The translations under genes were made by a program, and so were the position numbers. Below are positions 51,537 to 59,598 of a stretch of DNA of 64,000 nucleotides, piece after piece. The DNA lies in contig NZ_BMHV01000004.1 in the NCBI RefSeq assembly GCF_014641495.1, positions 62,001 through 126,000 on the forward strand, given 5' to 3'. Under the pieces are notes generated by a model that was not told where the DNA came from, did no database searches, and worked only from the letters and a program-made list of their open reading frames with translations. Source of the DNA: Terasakiella brassicae. GTDB taxonomy: Bacteria > Pseudomonadota > Alphaproteobacteria > Rhodospirillales > Terasakiellaceae. Numbering within the stretch: position 1 is the stretch's first letter; each line of letters begins with the position of its first letter.

Positions 51537-53540
51537 TTACTCGTTTACCTGTAAATCAATTTTATTTTTTTGCGCAAGGCTCTTGTAGTCATATGGTTTG
51601 AAAGTAGGAGCTTTCTGACCTGATTGATAAGCATTAAACATGATATCTATCCAGTCTAACATCCATAATGTTAATTCTTCCCATGCATCTAGAAAACCTT
51701 CAATAAAGAGATTTGTTTGTTCGTCACTTGTGCGGTTTCCATAAAATGCTGCGGCACGAATCATGCCAGCCATAGATCCATTGATAATGCGTAGTACACG
51801 GTTCGCTTTGTTGTGGTTTTGTTTTTGCAAAGTCCGATAAGCCGCATATATTTCTCTAAAACTTTGTTGTTCAGCGCGTGCGGTTTCAATAAGTTCTGCA
51901 AATGCCTTCTTGAATATTTCCACCTCAGTGCAAACATCCTCCCAATTTATTTCTTGAATTAATTGCCCTTTTTGAATGAGAGGTAGTTGTTCTTCCATGT
52001 TTTTCAAAGTGAGCTTTTTTTGACTTGGTGTAATACTCGATAAGTCAATTGTAGAAGAGACTATAGGCAATGACTTGTTAATGCGTGCACCATGAGAACA
52101 ATTCTTTAATTGCACTTTGTAAACATTTTGGATAGAAGCAAGTGACTGGCGTGAAACGTCAAAAAAATGGCCTGTCTCAACAGTTCCGCCGAAGTTTCCC
52201 GGAACAGAACGATCAAACCGTTTCTCAAATTCTTCATCTAAACCGATATCATAATAAATATGATCTTTATGATGATGCCCACCGCCTGCATAGCGACCAC
52301 AATCAACGCCAAATAAGTAAATGTTTTTAAACCCCATATTTAGGATAAAAGAAACACCTGCATTGGCGACTAGGGGGAAAGAATAGAGGAGCGACTTTGT
52401 TTCATCAAAGAAAAAAGCAGATGAACTTAATCCCGGTCGGGCATATAACCATGTTTGTTTGAAAAATTCTGATACGCCTGCGGTTAAGGTTGAAGAGGAG
52501 ACAAGGGTTATGTCCTTAAGATCATATTTTTCCGCTGTCTTACTGATGATTTCATATACCATTTCAACATTTTCAATTTCTATATGAAAGTCGGGCATAA
52601 TATCGTTAGAGAGTAGAAGATTAAGCGTTGTTCCACATGATACAATAATGGCACGGTCTGCCCATTTCTTGACAGAGGCGATATCGCGCTCTAATGACGG
52701 TCCTGCAGCGACGATGAAGACAGGCAGGTTTTGTGATAGGAATGAGCCACGATTGATCAGCCGAAAGTCAATATTAAGTACATTATGGTAAGTGTTTTCC
52801 ATCATCTTCACTTCATCTTCGAAGAAGCCGCTCGAAATGAACTGAGACTTGGCATATTCTTGAAATTTATTGTAAATTTCGTTTATATCACGAGAATAAT
52901 AATGAATGAGGAAGTGAGAACCTTCAACGAAAACGACAGATAATGAGCTGAGAATATCGCTAAGGGCGTCAATGGATTTAAGAACACTTTGGCCGACGAT
53001 AAAATGAATCTGTATCTCTTTTTCATCAGCCAGGTCAAATATCTCTCTCCAGTCAACACTGGAGAGAGAATGGATGAAAAAATCAGGAACAGGTTCGACA
53101 ATTACGATATTAAAGGCAGCGTCTCTTTCTACGAGATCTTTAATATGGTGAGCAAGGCCAAGTCCAAAAACAAAGAAAAATCCGACATTACGTAAGGGCA
53201 CCTGGGAGTTTACCGAGATTGTATGATCAACACAATGTTTGGCGACTTTGGTTATCAAGCCAATAGAGATTGGAGATAAGTTGCAATGGTTTGGGTTCTC
53301 ATAAAGGATCTGAGATGGTTTCTTAAAGTAATCATCTAGCTGTGTCTGACAGTACTTCTGACTATCTTGACCGTAAAGTTCTACGTTATCGACAGTGATG
53401 TTTACCGGAGTACCATTTTTTAGAACCAGCTTGGAACCAGCCATGTCAAAATGAATGGCTGATTTATATAAAGCAGGGTAACGGTCTTTGAAGGCATTAA
53501 GGTTTTTGTTTTTAAGTTTTTCGACGTTGACCGTAACCAT
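51537..53540 (-). CDS. maf: Maf family flagellin glycosyltransferase (motility accessory factor)
   Basis: 667 residues from ATG 53538-53540 with AGG nine bases upstream (the frame runs on to 53582, overlapping the upstream gene). The central DUF115 (MAF_flag10) glycosyltransferase-like domain is seen in PVFIVAAGPSLERDIASVKKWADRAIIVSCGTTLNLLLSNDIMPDFHIEIE and in NAGVSFILNMGFKNIYLFGVDCGR. The C-terminal helical part follows from about 540. Maf proteins of Magnetospirillum, Aeromonas and Campylobacter transfer activated pseudaminic or legionaminic acid to flagellin before export. It sits between flmG-like and pseB, the expected donor pathway. Confidence 0.9.
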   Translation of the reverse strand: MVTVNVEKLKNKNLNAFKDRYPALYKSAIHFDMAGSKLVLKNGTPVNITVDNVELYGQDSQKYCQTQLDDYFKKPSQILYENPNHCNLSPISIGLITKVAKHCVDHTISVNSQVPLRNVGFFFVFGLGLAHHIKDLVERDAAFNIVIVEPVPDFFIHSLSSVDWREIFDLADEKEIQIHFIVGQSVLKSIDALSDILSSLSVVFVEGSHFLIHYYSRDINEIYNKFQEYAKSQFISSGFFEDEVKMMENTYHNVLNIDFRLINRGSFLSQNLPVFIVAAGPSLERDIASVKKWADRAIIVSCGTTLNLLLSNDIMPDFHIEIENVEMVYEIISKTAEKYDLKDITLVSSSTLTAGVSEFFKQTWLYARPGLSSSAFFFDETKSLLYSFPLVANAGVSFILNMGFKNIYLFGVDCGRYAGGGHHHKDHIYYDIGLDEEFEKRFDRSVPGNFGGTVETGHFFDVSRQSLASIQNVYKVQLKNCSHGARINKSLPIVSSTIDLSSITPSQKKLTLKNMEEQLPLIQKGQLIQEINWEDVCTEVEIFKKAFAELIETARAEQQSFREIYAAYRTLQKQNHNKANRVLRIINGSMAGMIRAAAFYGNRTSDEQTNLFIEGFLDAWEELTLWMLDWIDIMFNAYQSGQKAPTFKPYDYKSLAQKNKIDLQVNE

Positions 53541-53550
53541 TTTTCTATAC

Positions 53551-55431
53551 CTATTTTGCGATGGACTTCTCAACCCAGACATGTTCTAGCAGATCTTCCC
53601 ACTCTTGAATACGGGCTTTATAATTGAAAAGGTTCTCCAATTTATATTTTTTGGCAGAATTTTTACTGAGAAAATCCCGCTTTTCAGGTGAATTTGCCCA
53701 GTTTATGGCAAATTCTACGTATTGGTCATCATCGTCGGCAAGGAAGTTATCTTTTATATCTAATGTATTAAAAAGAAGATGTGCAGGGTAGCTGCTTCCT
53801 TCTTTCCCTTTTTGATAAATTACAGGAAGGCCACATTCCATTGCATTATAAACCGTAATGTAATTTTGATCATAAGAGGCTAAGAAAATATCCCCATGAG
53901 CAAAAAATTCGGCCATATTTCCAGTCGTTACAATATCAATGCGATGGGAGATCCCGTAGTTTCCAAAACGTTGTATTAGAGCGTCCGTGTTATCTTGGGC
54001 TAAGAAATGATTATTTTTCAGGACTAAGGTAGAATTCGGGCATTGGTTTAAAATGCGAGCCCAAGTTGCGACGATTTGAGGAGACAAGCTACCAAGCTCG
54101 GCATCACACAGAAAGGTGATCTGTTGATCTTTTTTCGGGATTCTAAAATTTTGCTTTGTCATAGGAGCTATAAAAACATTTCCCGTTTTTAGTTGTATAG
54201 CTTTTTCAAGGATTGCAATGTTACGTTCCTCTAAGCCAATACCATCGACAAGATAGTCCATTTCGGGCATGCCCGTTCCAAAGGGGCTGCCTATCATAGA
54301 GATTTGAACAGGGGCGATACGCATAGAAAATAGGCGCAATAATCCCGGTTCATTATAGCCACTAAGATCAATTAGAATATCAGGTTCTTCTGCACCGATC
54401 ATGGCGCGCACCGTTTCTATATTGATGCCCTTGATGTTACGCCATTCGCGAAATCCTTTTTGCAATAAGTAATTTTGCAATTCGTGACCTTCCCCTATTC
54501 CGAATGCTATAGGGTGAAAACGGTCATGGTTATGGTGCATTAAGAAATCGGCAAGGGCGGGCGCAATACGCGATGTTTCTAGTTGACCAACGAGATAGGC
54601 AACAACAAGTTTATCTTTCTGCTTTGGTTTTTGGACGTCCCAGTGGCCCGTGTCGTGAATAGAGGATGCTTCCCCCCATTTAATGATTTCAGAAACAATT
54701 TTTTTACGATCAAATTCCGCATCATGAAACATGGAGAGGCATTTTTCTCCGATGATGTTTTCTGGGGTGTTCGAATAACGGATCGCCCAATCGTAAACAT
54801 GACGGGCTTCCGAATGATAACCTAAATGAGCAAGGGATTTGGCTAGGAGTACGCTTATATCTGGGTTTCCCGGGCAAGCATGCATGCCCCCGCGCGCGAC
54901 TTCCATGACGCTGCGCCAAGACCCAGTTAAAAGCAAGCACATACACAAGTTAATATAAGATGCGGGGTCATTTGGCTTCGCCATTGATTGTTGACGATAC
55001 CAATGTTCTGCCATTTCGATATCATTATTGTCCAATGCATGAAGAGCTCGTAATTTCAACGGGTCTTCAACCGTTTTCGTGAAAAATTGATCCAAATCCG
55101 GTAAAAAATCAGGAGAGATTAACTCTTTTAAATTTGAGGCAGGCTTCGCAATGGAGCGTAGTTTTGTATAGTAAAAGGCACTTTTATGATCACCGACTAA
55201 GAAGGCCATAATTGCGCAAAAATTGGCAATCTCTGCGTTTTGAGGATCTTCTTCATGTGCCGCGACAACTGTGTTGTAGGCATCAATATATTCATTTTTA
55301 GAATATAAAGCGAGTGCGAGAGCGTAAAGCGTTTCACTTCTTCGTCCATCATCATTGGTCAACATTTCCTGACACAAAGTGATAATCTCATCCCAGTTTT
55401 TATTTTGGAAATGAATACGCAAATTGTCCAT
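53551..55431 (-). CDS. flmG: TPR-glycosyltransferase, FlmG-like (GT41 / OGT family)
   Basis: 626 residues. N-terminal TPR-like helical repeats (about 1-260: LYALALALYSKNEYIDAYNTVVAAHEEDPQNAEIANFCAIMAF, NDPASYINLCMCLLLTGSW, PDISVLLAKSLAHLGYHSEARHVYDWAI). C-terminal GT41 catalytic part (about 270-626) with EEPDILIDLSGYNEPG, APVQISMIGSPFGTGMPEMDYLVDG and a late ECGLPVIYQKGKEGSSYPAHLL. Caulobacter FlmG, with the same architecture, glycosylates flagellins with pseudaminic acid. Here it lies directly after flbT-flaF and before Maf, with 10 and 41 base gaps, so it is a strong candidate for flagellin modification. Confidence 0.85.
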   Translation of the reverse strand: MDNLRIHFQNKNWDEIITLCQEMLTNDDGRRSETLYALALALYSKNEYIDAYNTVVAAHEEDPQNAEIANFCAIMAFLVGDHKSAFYYTKLRSIAKPASNLKELISPDFLPDLDQFFTKTVEDPLKLRALHALDNNDIEMAEHWYRQQSMAKPNDPASYINLCMCLLLTGSWRSVMEVARGGMHACPGNPDISVLLAKSLAHLGYHSEARHVYDWAIRYSNTPENIIGEKCLSMFHDAEFDRKKIVSEIIKWGEASSIHDTGHWDVQKPKQKDKLVVAYLVGQLETSRIAPALADFLMHHNHDRFHPIAFGIGEGHELQNYLLQKGFREWRNIKGINIETVRAMIGAEEPDILIDLSGYNEPGLLRLFSMRIAPVQISMIGSPFGTGMPEMDYLVDGIGLEERNIAILEKAIQLKTGNVFIAPMTKQNFRIPKKDQQITFLCDAELGSLSPQIVATWARILNQCPNSTLVLKNNHFLAQDNTDALIQRFGNYGISHRIDIVTTGNMAEFFAHGDIFLASYDQNYITVYNAMECGLPVIYQKGKEGSSYPAHLLFNTLDIKDNFLADDDDQYVEFAINWANSPEKRDFLSKNSAKKYKLENLFNYKARIQEWEDLLEHVWVEKSIAK

Positions 55432-55472
55432 TGTGATCTCTCGCTCGTAATGAAGTGGCGGGAAAAATAAGA

Positions 55473-55934
55473 TTAGGCTTCAATATCACCGTCAAAACCA
55501 GCCAGAGCGGTTTCAGTTTCGGTGTTCTCTGCAGGAGAGTTTGATGCTTCTTGGTTTGTTAGTTGTATTGAATCGTACAGGCCACTTGCAATCTCCTTGT
55601 TGATGTTGAACATAACAGGGAGTAGCTCCATGTCTTTTTCTGCGTAAAAATCAATACTTCTTTTGTCTATAAAAGCGGCCAAAGAAAGGATGTTTTGACG
55701 AATGTTGGCTGGTAAAGGACAGTTTGGAGAAAGCATTTCTGATTGAAAAATTGTCCAAAGGCGCCAATTTAAGCGAACCGCAACTTCCGCATCTTCTGTA
55801 TCTTTATTTTCATAAGCTTGCCGGATGCGAATAGCAGCCTGAGTAAGTGCCCAAGCTTCACTTTGCGTTGGATCTCCCGGTTCAGGTACTCTTTGGTACT
55901 TCTGATGGTTTTGCTGGTTCTGGTTGACGGACAT
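55473..55934 (-). CDS. flaF: flagellar biosynthesis regulator FlaF
   Basis: 153 residues. The core ALTQAAIRIRQAYENKDTEDAEVAVRLNWRLWTIFQSEML and LPANIRQNILSLAAFIDKRSIDFYAEKDMELLPVMFNINKEIASGL is the FlaF pattern. FlaF is needed for flagellin synthesis or export in Alphaproteobacteria and acts opposite to FlbT. Its start overlaps the end of flbT by 53 bases, so the two are translationally linked. The last ~25 residues are a Glu/Thr-rich tail not usual in FlaF. Confidence 0.92.
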   Translation of the reverse strand: MSVNQNQQNHQKYQRVPEPGDPTQSEAWALTQAAIRIRQAYENKDTEDAEVAVRLNWRLWTIFQSEMLSPNCPLPANIRQNILSLAAFIDKRSIDFYAEKDMELLPVMFNINKEIASGLYDSIQLTNQEASNSPAENTETETALAGFDGDIEA

Positions 55935-56316
55935 TTTCTAACACTCTAGCTTCGTGATTGATCAATTCTTGTGTCTTTTTTAGTGCGCCGTATAAGTTAG
56001 CGTCATCAATCTCTTTTTCGATATCATTAACGATAGGGGCGCAGCTGGGTGCAGCTTTTATGTATTCTTTGAGATGAAGGTAAAAAAAACGTAAATGTTC
56101 TTCATATTTTTCTGGAAATATGTAGGCGCACTGTAACGCATAATATATTCGCGCTGCAGGAGTAACGCAATCATCGGGCCCAAGAACTTCTGAATCTCTT
56201 AATAAGCTAGCTTTGTTGTGAAGATTTAATGAGATATTGCGATTGCCAGCATTTTCTATGACGGCGCCGTTTATGATGATTTTTTGACCTTTTTTTAAAT
56301 TTACTTGTAAAGCCAC
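55882..56316 (-). CDS. flbT: flagellin mRNA regulator FlbT
   Basis: 144 residues. Conserved FlbT segment at the start: LKKGQKIIINGAVIENAGNRNISLNLHNKASLLRDSEVLGPDDCVTPAARIYYALQCAYIFP. In Caulobacter FlbT binds the 5' leader of flagellin mRNA and promotes its decay until the hook is complete. A matching tandem hairpin is present in the flagellin leader here (57365-57398). It begins 80 bases after the flagellin stop. Confidence 0.93.
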   Translation of the reverse strand: MALQVNLKKGQKIIINGAVIENAGNRNISLNLHNKASLLRDSEVLGPDDCVTPAARIYYALQCAYIFPEKYEEHLRFFYLHLKEYIKAAPSCAPIVNDIEKEIDDANLYGALKKTQELINHEARVLENVRQPEPAKPSEVPKST

Positions 56317-56347
56317 GTCCGCACCCTTGTTTTAAAAGAAGAAGGAA

Positions 56348-56371
56348 GGGGAAAAAAGTTTCCTTTTCCCC
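56348..56371 (-). terminator. weak attenuator-like hairpin between flagellin and flbT
   Basis: On the minus strand GGGGAAAA (56364-56371) pairs with TTTTCCCC (56348-56355). The stem is half A-T and is followed by CCTTCC rather than T, so it would be a partial terminator at best; it could help keep flbT below flagellin. Confidence 0.35.
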
Positions 56372-56395
56372 CCATCCCCATTTGATAGGCTTTGC

Positions 56396-57334
56396 TTATC
56401 GGAACAGACCCAATACGGCTTGTTCTGATTGACCAGCAAACGACAGAGCTTGAATACCCATTTGTTGACGAGTTTGCAAGGCCAGAAGGTTTGCACCTTC
56501 TTCGTTCAAATCGGCAACAGTCAATTGGGAAGCACCACTTCCAAGAACGTTGGAGTACTCTTGAGTAAAGTCTGCACGAACTTGAAGAATAGCTACGTTA
56601 CCAGCCATTTTAGCAGCTTCCGCACGCAGGTTAGAGATGGTGGCGTCAAGCGACAAAACAGCCAAATCGGCTTGTTCGTTGAATGATGCCAACGTTGCAG
56701 CAGTTGAGAATTCGAAAGTCGAAATCCCTGCTACGAAACCAAGTGCGGACAGTAGTTTTTGCCCCATTTCTGTGGCTGCAGTTTCGAATGTCAAACCCAC
56801 AGCGGAGAATGAGCCACCGCCTGTAGCTACTTGAATAAAGCCGGAAAGTTCAAAGTTAATACCATCAACTTTGAGTTTTGAATCTGCGGAGTCGGAAAAA
56901 CGTACGCTAAGTGAGGATGCTGTTGAGTTCAACAGATTCAAACCCTGGTACGTTGCATCACCAACGATATGAGAAAGCTGCTGACCAAGATCACCGATTT
57001 GTTTATTGAAAGCCTCACGTTGAGTCGGATCACCGGAACGTGCACTATCAATAACACCTTTGATTTGGTCAACGAGTTTTTCCATTGCACTCGTTGCTTC
57101 TAGAGCTGTTTTCAGGGCATTGATCCCTTGCTCAATTGAAGACTTACGGTTCATCAAATCGCTAGCGCGGTCGCTCAGTGATTTGGCTTGGAAAAACTTC
57201 ACCGCGTCATCTACTGGACCTGCAACAGACAGACCAGTGGACAAGCGCCCTTGAGTTCTTTCAATAAAACCGGAAGTGCTTTGCAATGACAACAGATTCG
57301 AACGTACTGCCGTAGATAGAGTTATATCAGCCAT
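56396..57334 (-). CDS. fliC: flagellin
   Basis: 312 residues. N terminus MADITLSTAVRSNLLSLQSTSGFIERTQGRLSTGLSVAGPVDDAVKFFQAKSLSDRASDL and C terminus GANLLALQTRQQMGIQALSFAGQSEQAVLGLFR are the helical D0/D1 ends of flagellin. The variable D2/D3 part is small (about 140-200), typical of alphaproteobacterial flagellins. No cysteine. Ser/Thr residues in the exposed middle could be glycosylation sites. It is the only flagellin gene in the window, starting with AGGA about 8 bases upstream, and its leader contains two hairpins (57365-57398). Confidence 0.95.
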   Translation of the reverse strand: MADITLSTAVRSNLLSLQSTSGFIERTQGRLSTGLSVAGPVDDAVKFFQAKSLSDRASDLMNRKSSIEQGINALKTALEATSAMEKLVDQIKGVIDSARSGDPTQREAFNKQIGDLGQQLSHIVGDATYQGLNLLNSTASSLSVRFSDSADSKLKVDGINFELSGFIQVATGGGSFSAVGLTFETAATEMGQKLLSALGFVAGISTFEFSTAATLASFNEQADLAVLSLDATISNLRAEAAKMAGNVAILQVRADFTQEYSNVLGSGASQLTVADLNEEGANLLALQTRQQMGIQALSFAGQSEQAVLGLFR

Positions 57335-57364
57335 TTTTTTATTCCTTCATTCTAAAGGTGAGAA

Positions 57365-57398
57365 GATACCTTCCTGGTATCAGCTGTACATCACAGCT
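57365..57398 (-). promoter_or_regulatory. two adjacent perfect stem-loops in flagellin mRNA leader
   Basis: Two 17-base perfect 6-5-6 inverted repeats follow each other without a gap: GATACC-TTCCT-GGTATC (57365-57381) and AGCTGT-ACATC-ACAGCT (57382-57398, plus strand). In the mRNA they lie 31 to 64 bases before the flagellin start. The mRNA loop of the start-proximal hairpin is AGGAA, resembling a ribosome-binding sequence. Confidence 0.65.
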
Positions 57399-57448
57399 AT
57401 ATCAGACTACCTTATGCGGGTGTGAAGGGCAAGAGTTTTTGCGCATTT

Positions 57449-57473
57449 GGGAAGGGGGGTAAACGCCCTTCCC
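57449..57473 (-). terminator. terminator-like hairpin after the SpsF-like gene
   Basis: GGGAAGGG (57449-57456) pairs with CCCTTCCC (57466-57473) around a 9-base loop, between the SpsF-like stop and the flagellin leader. The 3' side is AAATGCGC and not T-rich, so termination would be Rho-assisted or partial. Confidence 0.5.
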
Positions 57474-57499
57474 GGCTAGGGTTATTAAATGGCGTTTGT

Positions 57500-58234
57500 T
57501 TAAGATAATCTTGTTTTATCTATTTGAAATTCATTTATTTTTTTTAGGTCAGGTTCCTGTTCTAAAATTTTTAGAATTTGTAAATAGCTATATTGTTCTT
57601 TAGATGGTGCGGGTAGGCGATTAAAAATTTCATTGATCAATTCAAAATCTTGGGGTGTATCTAGCGTCCATCTTAAATGTGCCAAATTATCATTGGGGTG
57701 GGCAAGGTTACTGATCTTGGCGTGAGGGTTGGTGCGAATGAAAGGGGTGACATGTTCGCGTTCATGAGGTGATTTAGCTTGACGAAATGCTTTCTGGAGC
57801 CATTCAAGCTTGAAGAACTCGCAATCTAATCCATGTGGCCAGGTTGGCGGAATGTTATTGGCGCAGTAGTCTGCATTTTCTTTTAGGCCGTGATCAATTA
57901 CTGCCGCACAGACTTGTGGATCTATCAGTGGACAATCGGACGTCACTCTAAGAATGTAATCCGCTTTCAGTTTTTGGGCTGCTTGATAATATCGGGCAAG
58001 AACATCCGTTTCAGACCCTCGAAAGACCTCTACATCGCATTGTAAAGCTTCTTCTGCAACGGGGTCAGAGTCTGCACTTTTTGGTATGGCGCAACAGACT
58101 GTGTTTACGTTTTCAATGGCCTTGCACCGCTCAAGCACGTGTTTCAATACGGTTTGGCCAGATAATTTTTTTAAAATTTTGCCATGTAGGCGGGTCGAAT
58201 TCATTCGGGCTTGAATGATCGCAACGATATTCAT
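57500..58234 (-). CDS. SpsF-family cytidylyltransferase / glycosyltransferase family protein
   Basis: 244 residues. MNIVAIIQARMNSTRLHGKILKKLSGQTVLKHVLERC is the nucleotidyltransferase N terminus, close to the CMP-sugar synthetases; RVTSDCPLIDP is the following nucleotide-contact motif. COG1861/SpsF proteins of spore coat and flagellar sugar loci have this form. Here it probably activates a nonulosonic acid with CTP, in the place of PseF. It follows the flagellin-like gene by 8 bases and precedes flagellin. The start ATG overlaps nothing. Confidence 0.8.
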   Translation of the reverse strand: MNIVAIIQARMNSTRLHGKILKKLSGQTVLKHVLERCKAIENVNTVCCAIPKSADSDPVAEEALQCDVEVFRGSETDVLARYYQAAQKLKADYILRVTSDCPLIDPQVCAAVIDHGLKENADYCANNIPPTWPHGLDCEFFKLEWLQKAFRQAKSPHEREHVTPFIRTNPHAKISNLAHPNDNLAHLRWTLDTPQDFELINEIFNRLPAPSKEQYSYLQILKILEQEPDLKKINEFQIDKTRLS

Positions 58235-58242
58235 GGGCGAAT

Positions 58243-59379
58243 TTACACGCTAATATTCATCAAGGTATTCATTAGCGGATTGTTACCCGTAAAACGTGCA
58301 AACATGTTAGCATATTGGCTGCGTTGGGCCATCGCATGAGCCAAGGAGGTGGAGACAGATTGAAGTTGTTGTTGAATGGCTTGCTTTTTTACATCAATCT
58401 CGTATTGCATTTCCACCTGAAGCTCAATGTTTTTATCGTATGATTCTGTAATCACGTTTTCGGCCATGCCTTGGTAGTAATTCATGACAGTTAGAGCTGC
58501 CTCATAACGACTTTTTTCTAACTTTAGTACTTCTTCAGCAGCTTCGAGATCGTCTTTTGCGGTCGTGCGAGTTGTATCGTTATCCAATTTGCTATAAAGC
58601 CATGAATCCAAAACACCAATGCCTTTACGATAGATTGTCCCGGTAAATGTTTGCGGCGAAGCTGTTTCGCTGCCAATTGTGAACTCTATATCATCTCCAG
58701 AAATTGAATCGACTACGATATTATCGAAACTGCCAACTGTGGATGTTTCTTCATCTGGGTAGGTGTCGTATCTACGTATGAAATCGCCACTATAATTAGG
58801 TTGCCAACGCTTACCGTCCTGATCGACAATGTAATAATCCGATTCAACATTCAGGCCTTGAACGGTGCCGTAGCTTCCTGTTGGTGCTGTTGGGTATTCA
58901 AGTGTACGGGTGTTGGAGGCGAGAAGATTTGTTTTTGTGCGTGTGTTTGAAGCAAGATCGCGCACGCTATTAAGTATTGAATCAAAAGCAGCAGCATAAC
59001 CACTGGAATCAAAATAATCACCGCTTTCTTCGGCTTGTTCTGCGTTATTAACGGTAAGACGCAGAGTCTCAATTCGGTTCAGCATCCCTTCTATGCGGGA
59101 TAAAGAGTTGGACACCACATCCTTTGCGTCAGATATGTTTTGTTTCATATCTTCATAAGGTTTGATCTTGTAGGTGTTATAGTTGATTTTACTGGTGTAG
59201 CTGTCTTGGATCACCTTGCTTTCTCGCGCAAGTTTTTGATTGTATTGCGTCGAAAGCTGCGCACTAAGTTGTCGTCCTTGTATTTGCGCCAATCTTTGTG
59301 CAGTAGATTGAGTAGCACCGGACAAAGAGGTCGTTGTGCCGTTAGAAAGTGCTGAGAAAATATCTGCCATAGCAGCCAT
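58243..59379 (-). CDS. flagellin-like protein of unknown role
   Basis: 378 residues. No name can be given. The ends are long helices: residues ~20-115 (AQRLAQIQGRQLSAQLSTQYNQK ... DVVSNSLSRIEGMLNRIETLRLTVNNAE) and ~270-370 (AAEEVLKLEKSRYEAALTVMNYYQG ... VSTSLAHAMAQRSQYANMFARFTGN). Between them is a beta-rich, variable middle with Thr/Ser/Gly. This helix-variable-helix layout is that of flagellin, FlgL or FlgK, but the sequence is not a normal member of these. It lies between pseI and the SpsF-like gene, in the same strand as flgK, flgL and flagellin. ATG 59370 is an alternative start. Confidence 0.6.
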   Translation of the reverse strand: MAAMADIFSALSNGTTTSLSGATQSTAQRLAQIQGRQLSAQLSTQYNQKLARESKVIQDSYTSKINYNTYKIKPYEDMKQNISDAKDVVSNSLSRIEGMLNRIETLRLTVNNAEQAEESGDYFDSSGYAAAFDSILNSVRDLASNTRTKTNLLASNTRTLEYPTAPTGSYGTVQGLNVESDYYIVDQDGKRWQPNYSGDFIRRYDTYPDEETSTVGSFDNIVVDSISGDDIEFTIGSETASPQTFTGTIYRKGIGVLDSWLYSKLDNDTTRTTAKDDLEAAEEVLKLEKSRYEAALTVMNYYQGMAENVITESYDKNIELQVEMQYEIDVKKQAIQQQLQSVSTSLAHAMAQRSQYANMFARFTGNNPLMNTLMNISV

Positions 59380-59427
59380 CCATTCTTGGAATATTGCGCA
59401 TTCTACGCATCATGTAAAATCAAAGCT

Positions 59428-59456
59428 ATTATAGCCGAGAAAAGCAAAAAGGTAAA
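59428..59456 (-). promoter_or_regulatory. sigma-70-type promoter for the flagellin-like gene
   Basis: Minus strand: -35 TTTACC (59451-59456), 17-base spacer, perfect -10 TATAAT (59428-59433), which sits within the small palindrome GCTATAATAGC. It is about 50 bases before the flagellin-like start. Confidence 0.55.
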
Positions 59457-59598
59457 CGGTGCTATTTGTAAAAATACTTTCTTTATCTTATTAGAGATCG
59501 TTCAAACTATGTAATTTTAATGTATGAAACCGTTTATAACGTTTATGTATTATGCGCGGTCTGATCTTAGAAAGTGCTTAATTTTCTTGAGAAACCTG

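Noticed and set aside
57400-57480. Sigma-54 or sigma-28 promoter before flagellin
   Set aside because: I searched for GG-N10-GC and TAAA-N15-GCCGATAA patterns on the minus strand and found no acceptable match, so no promoter is called.
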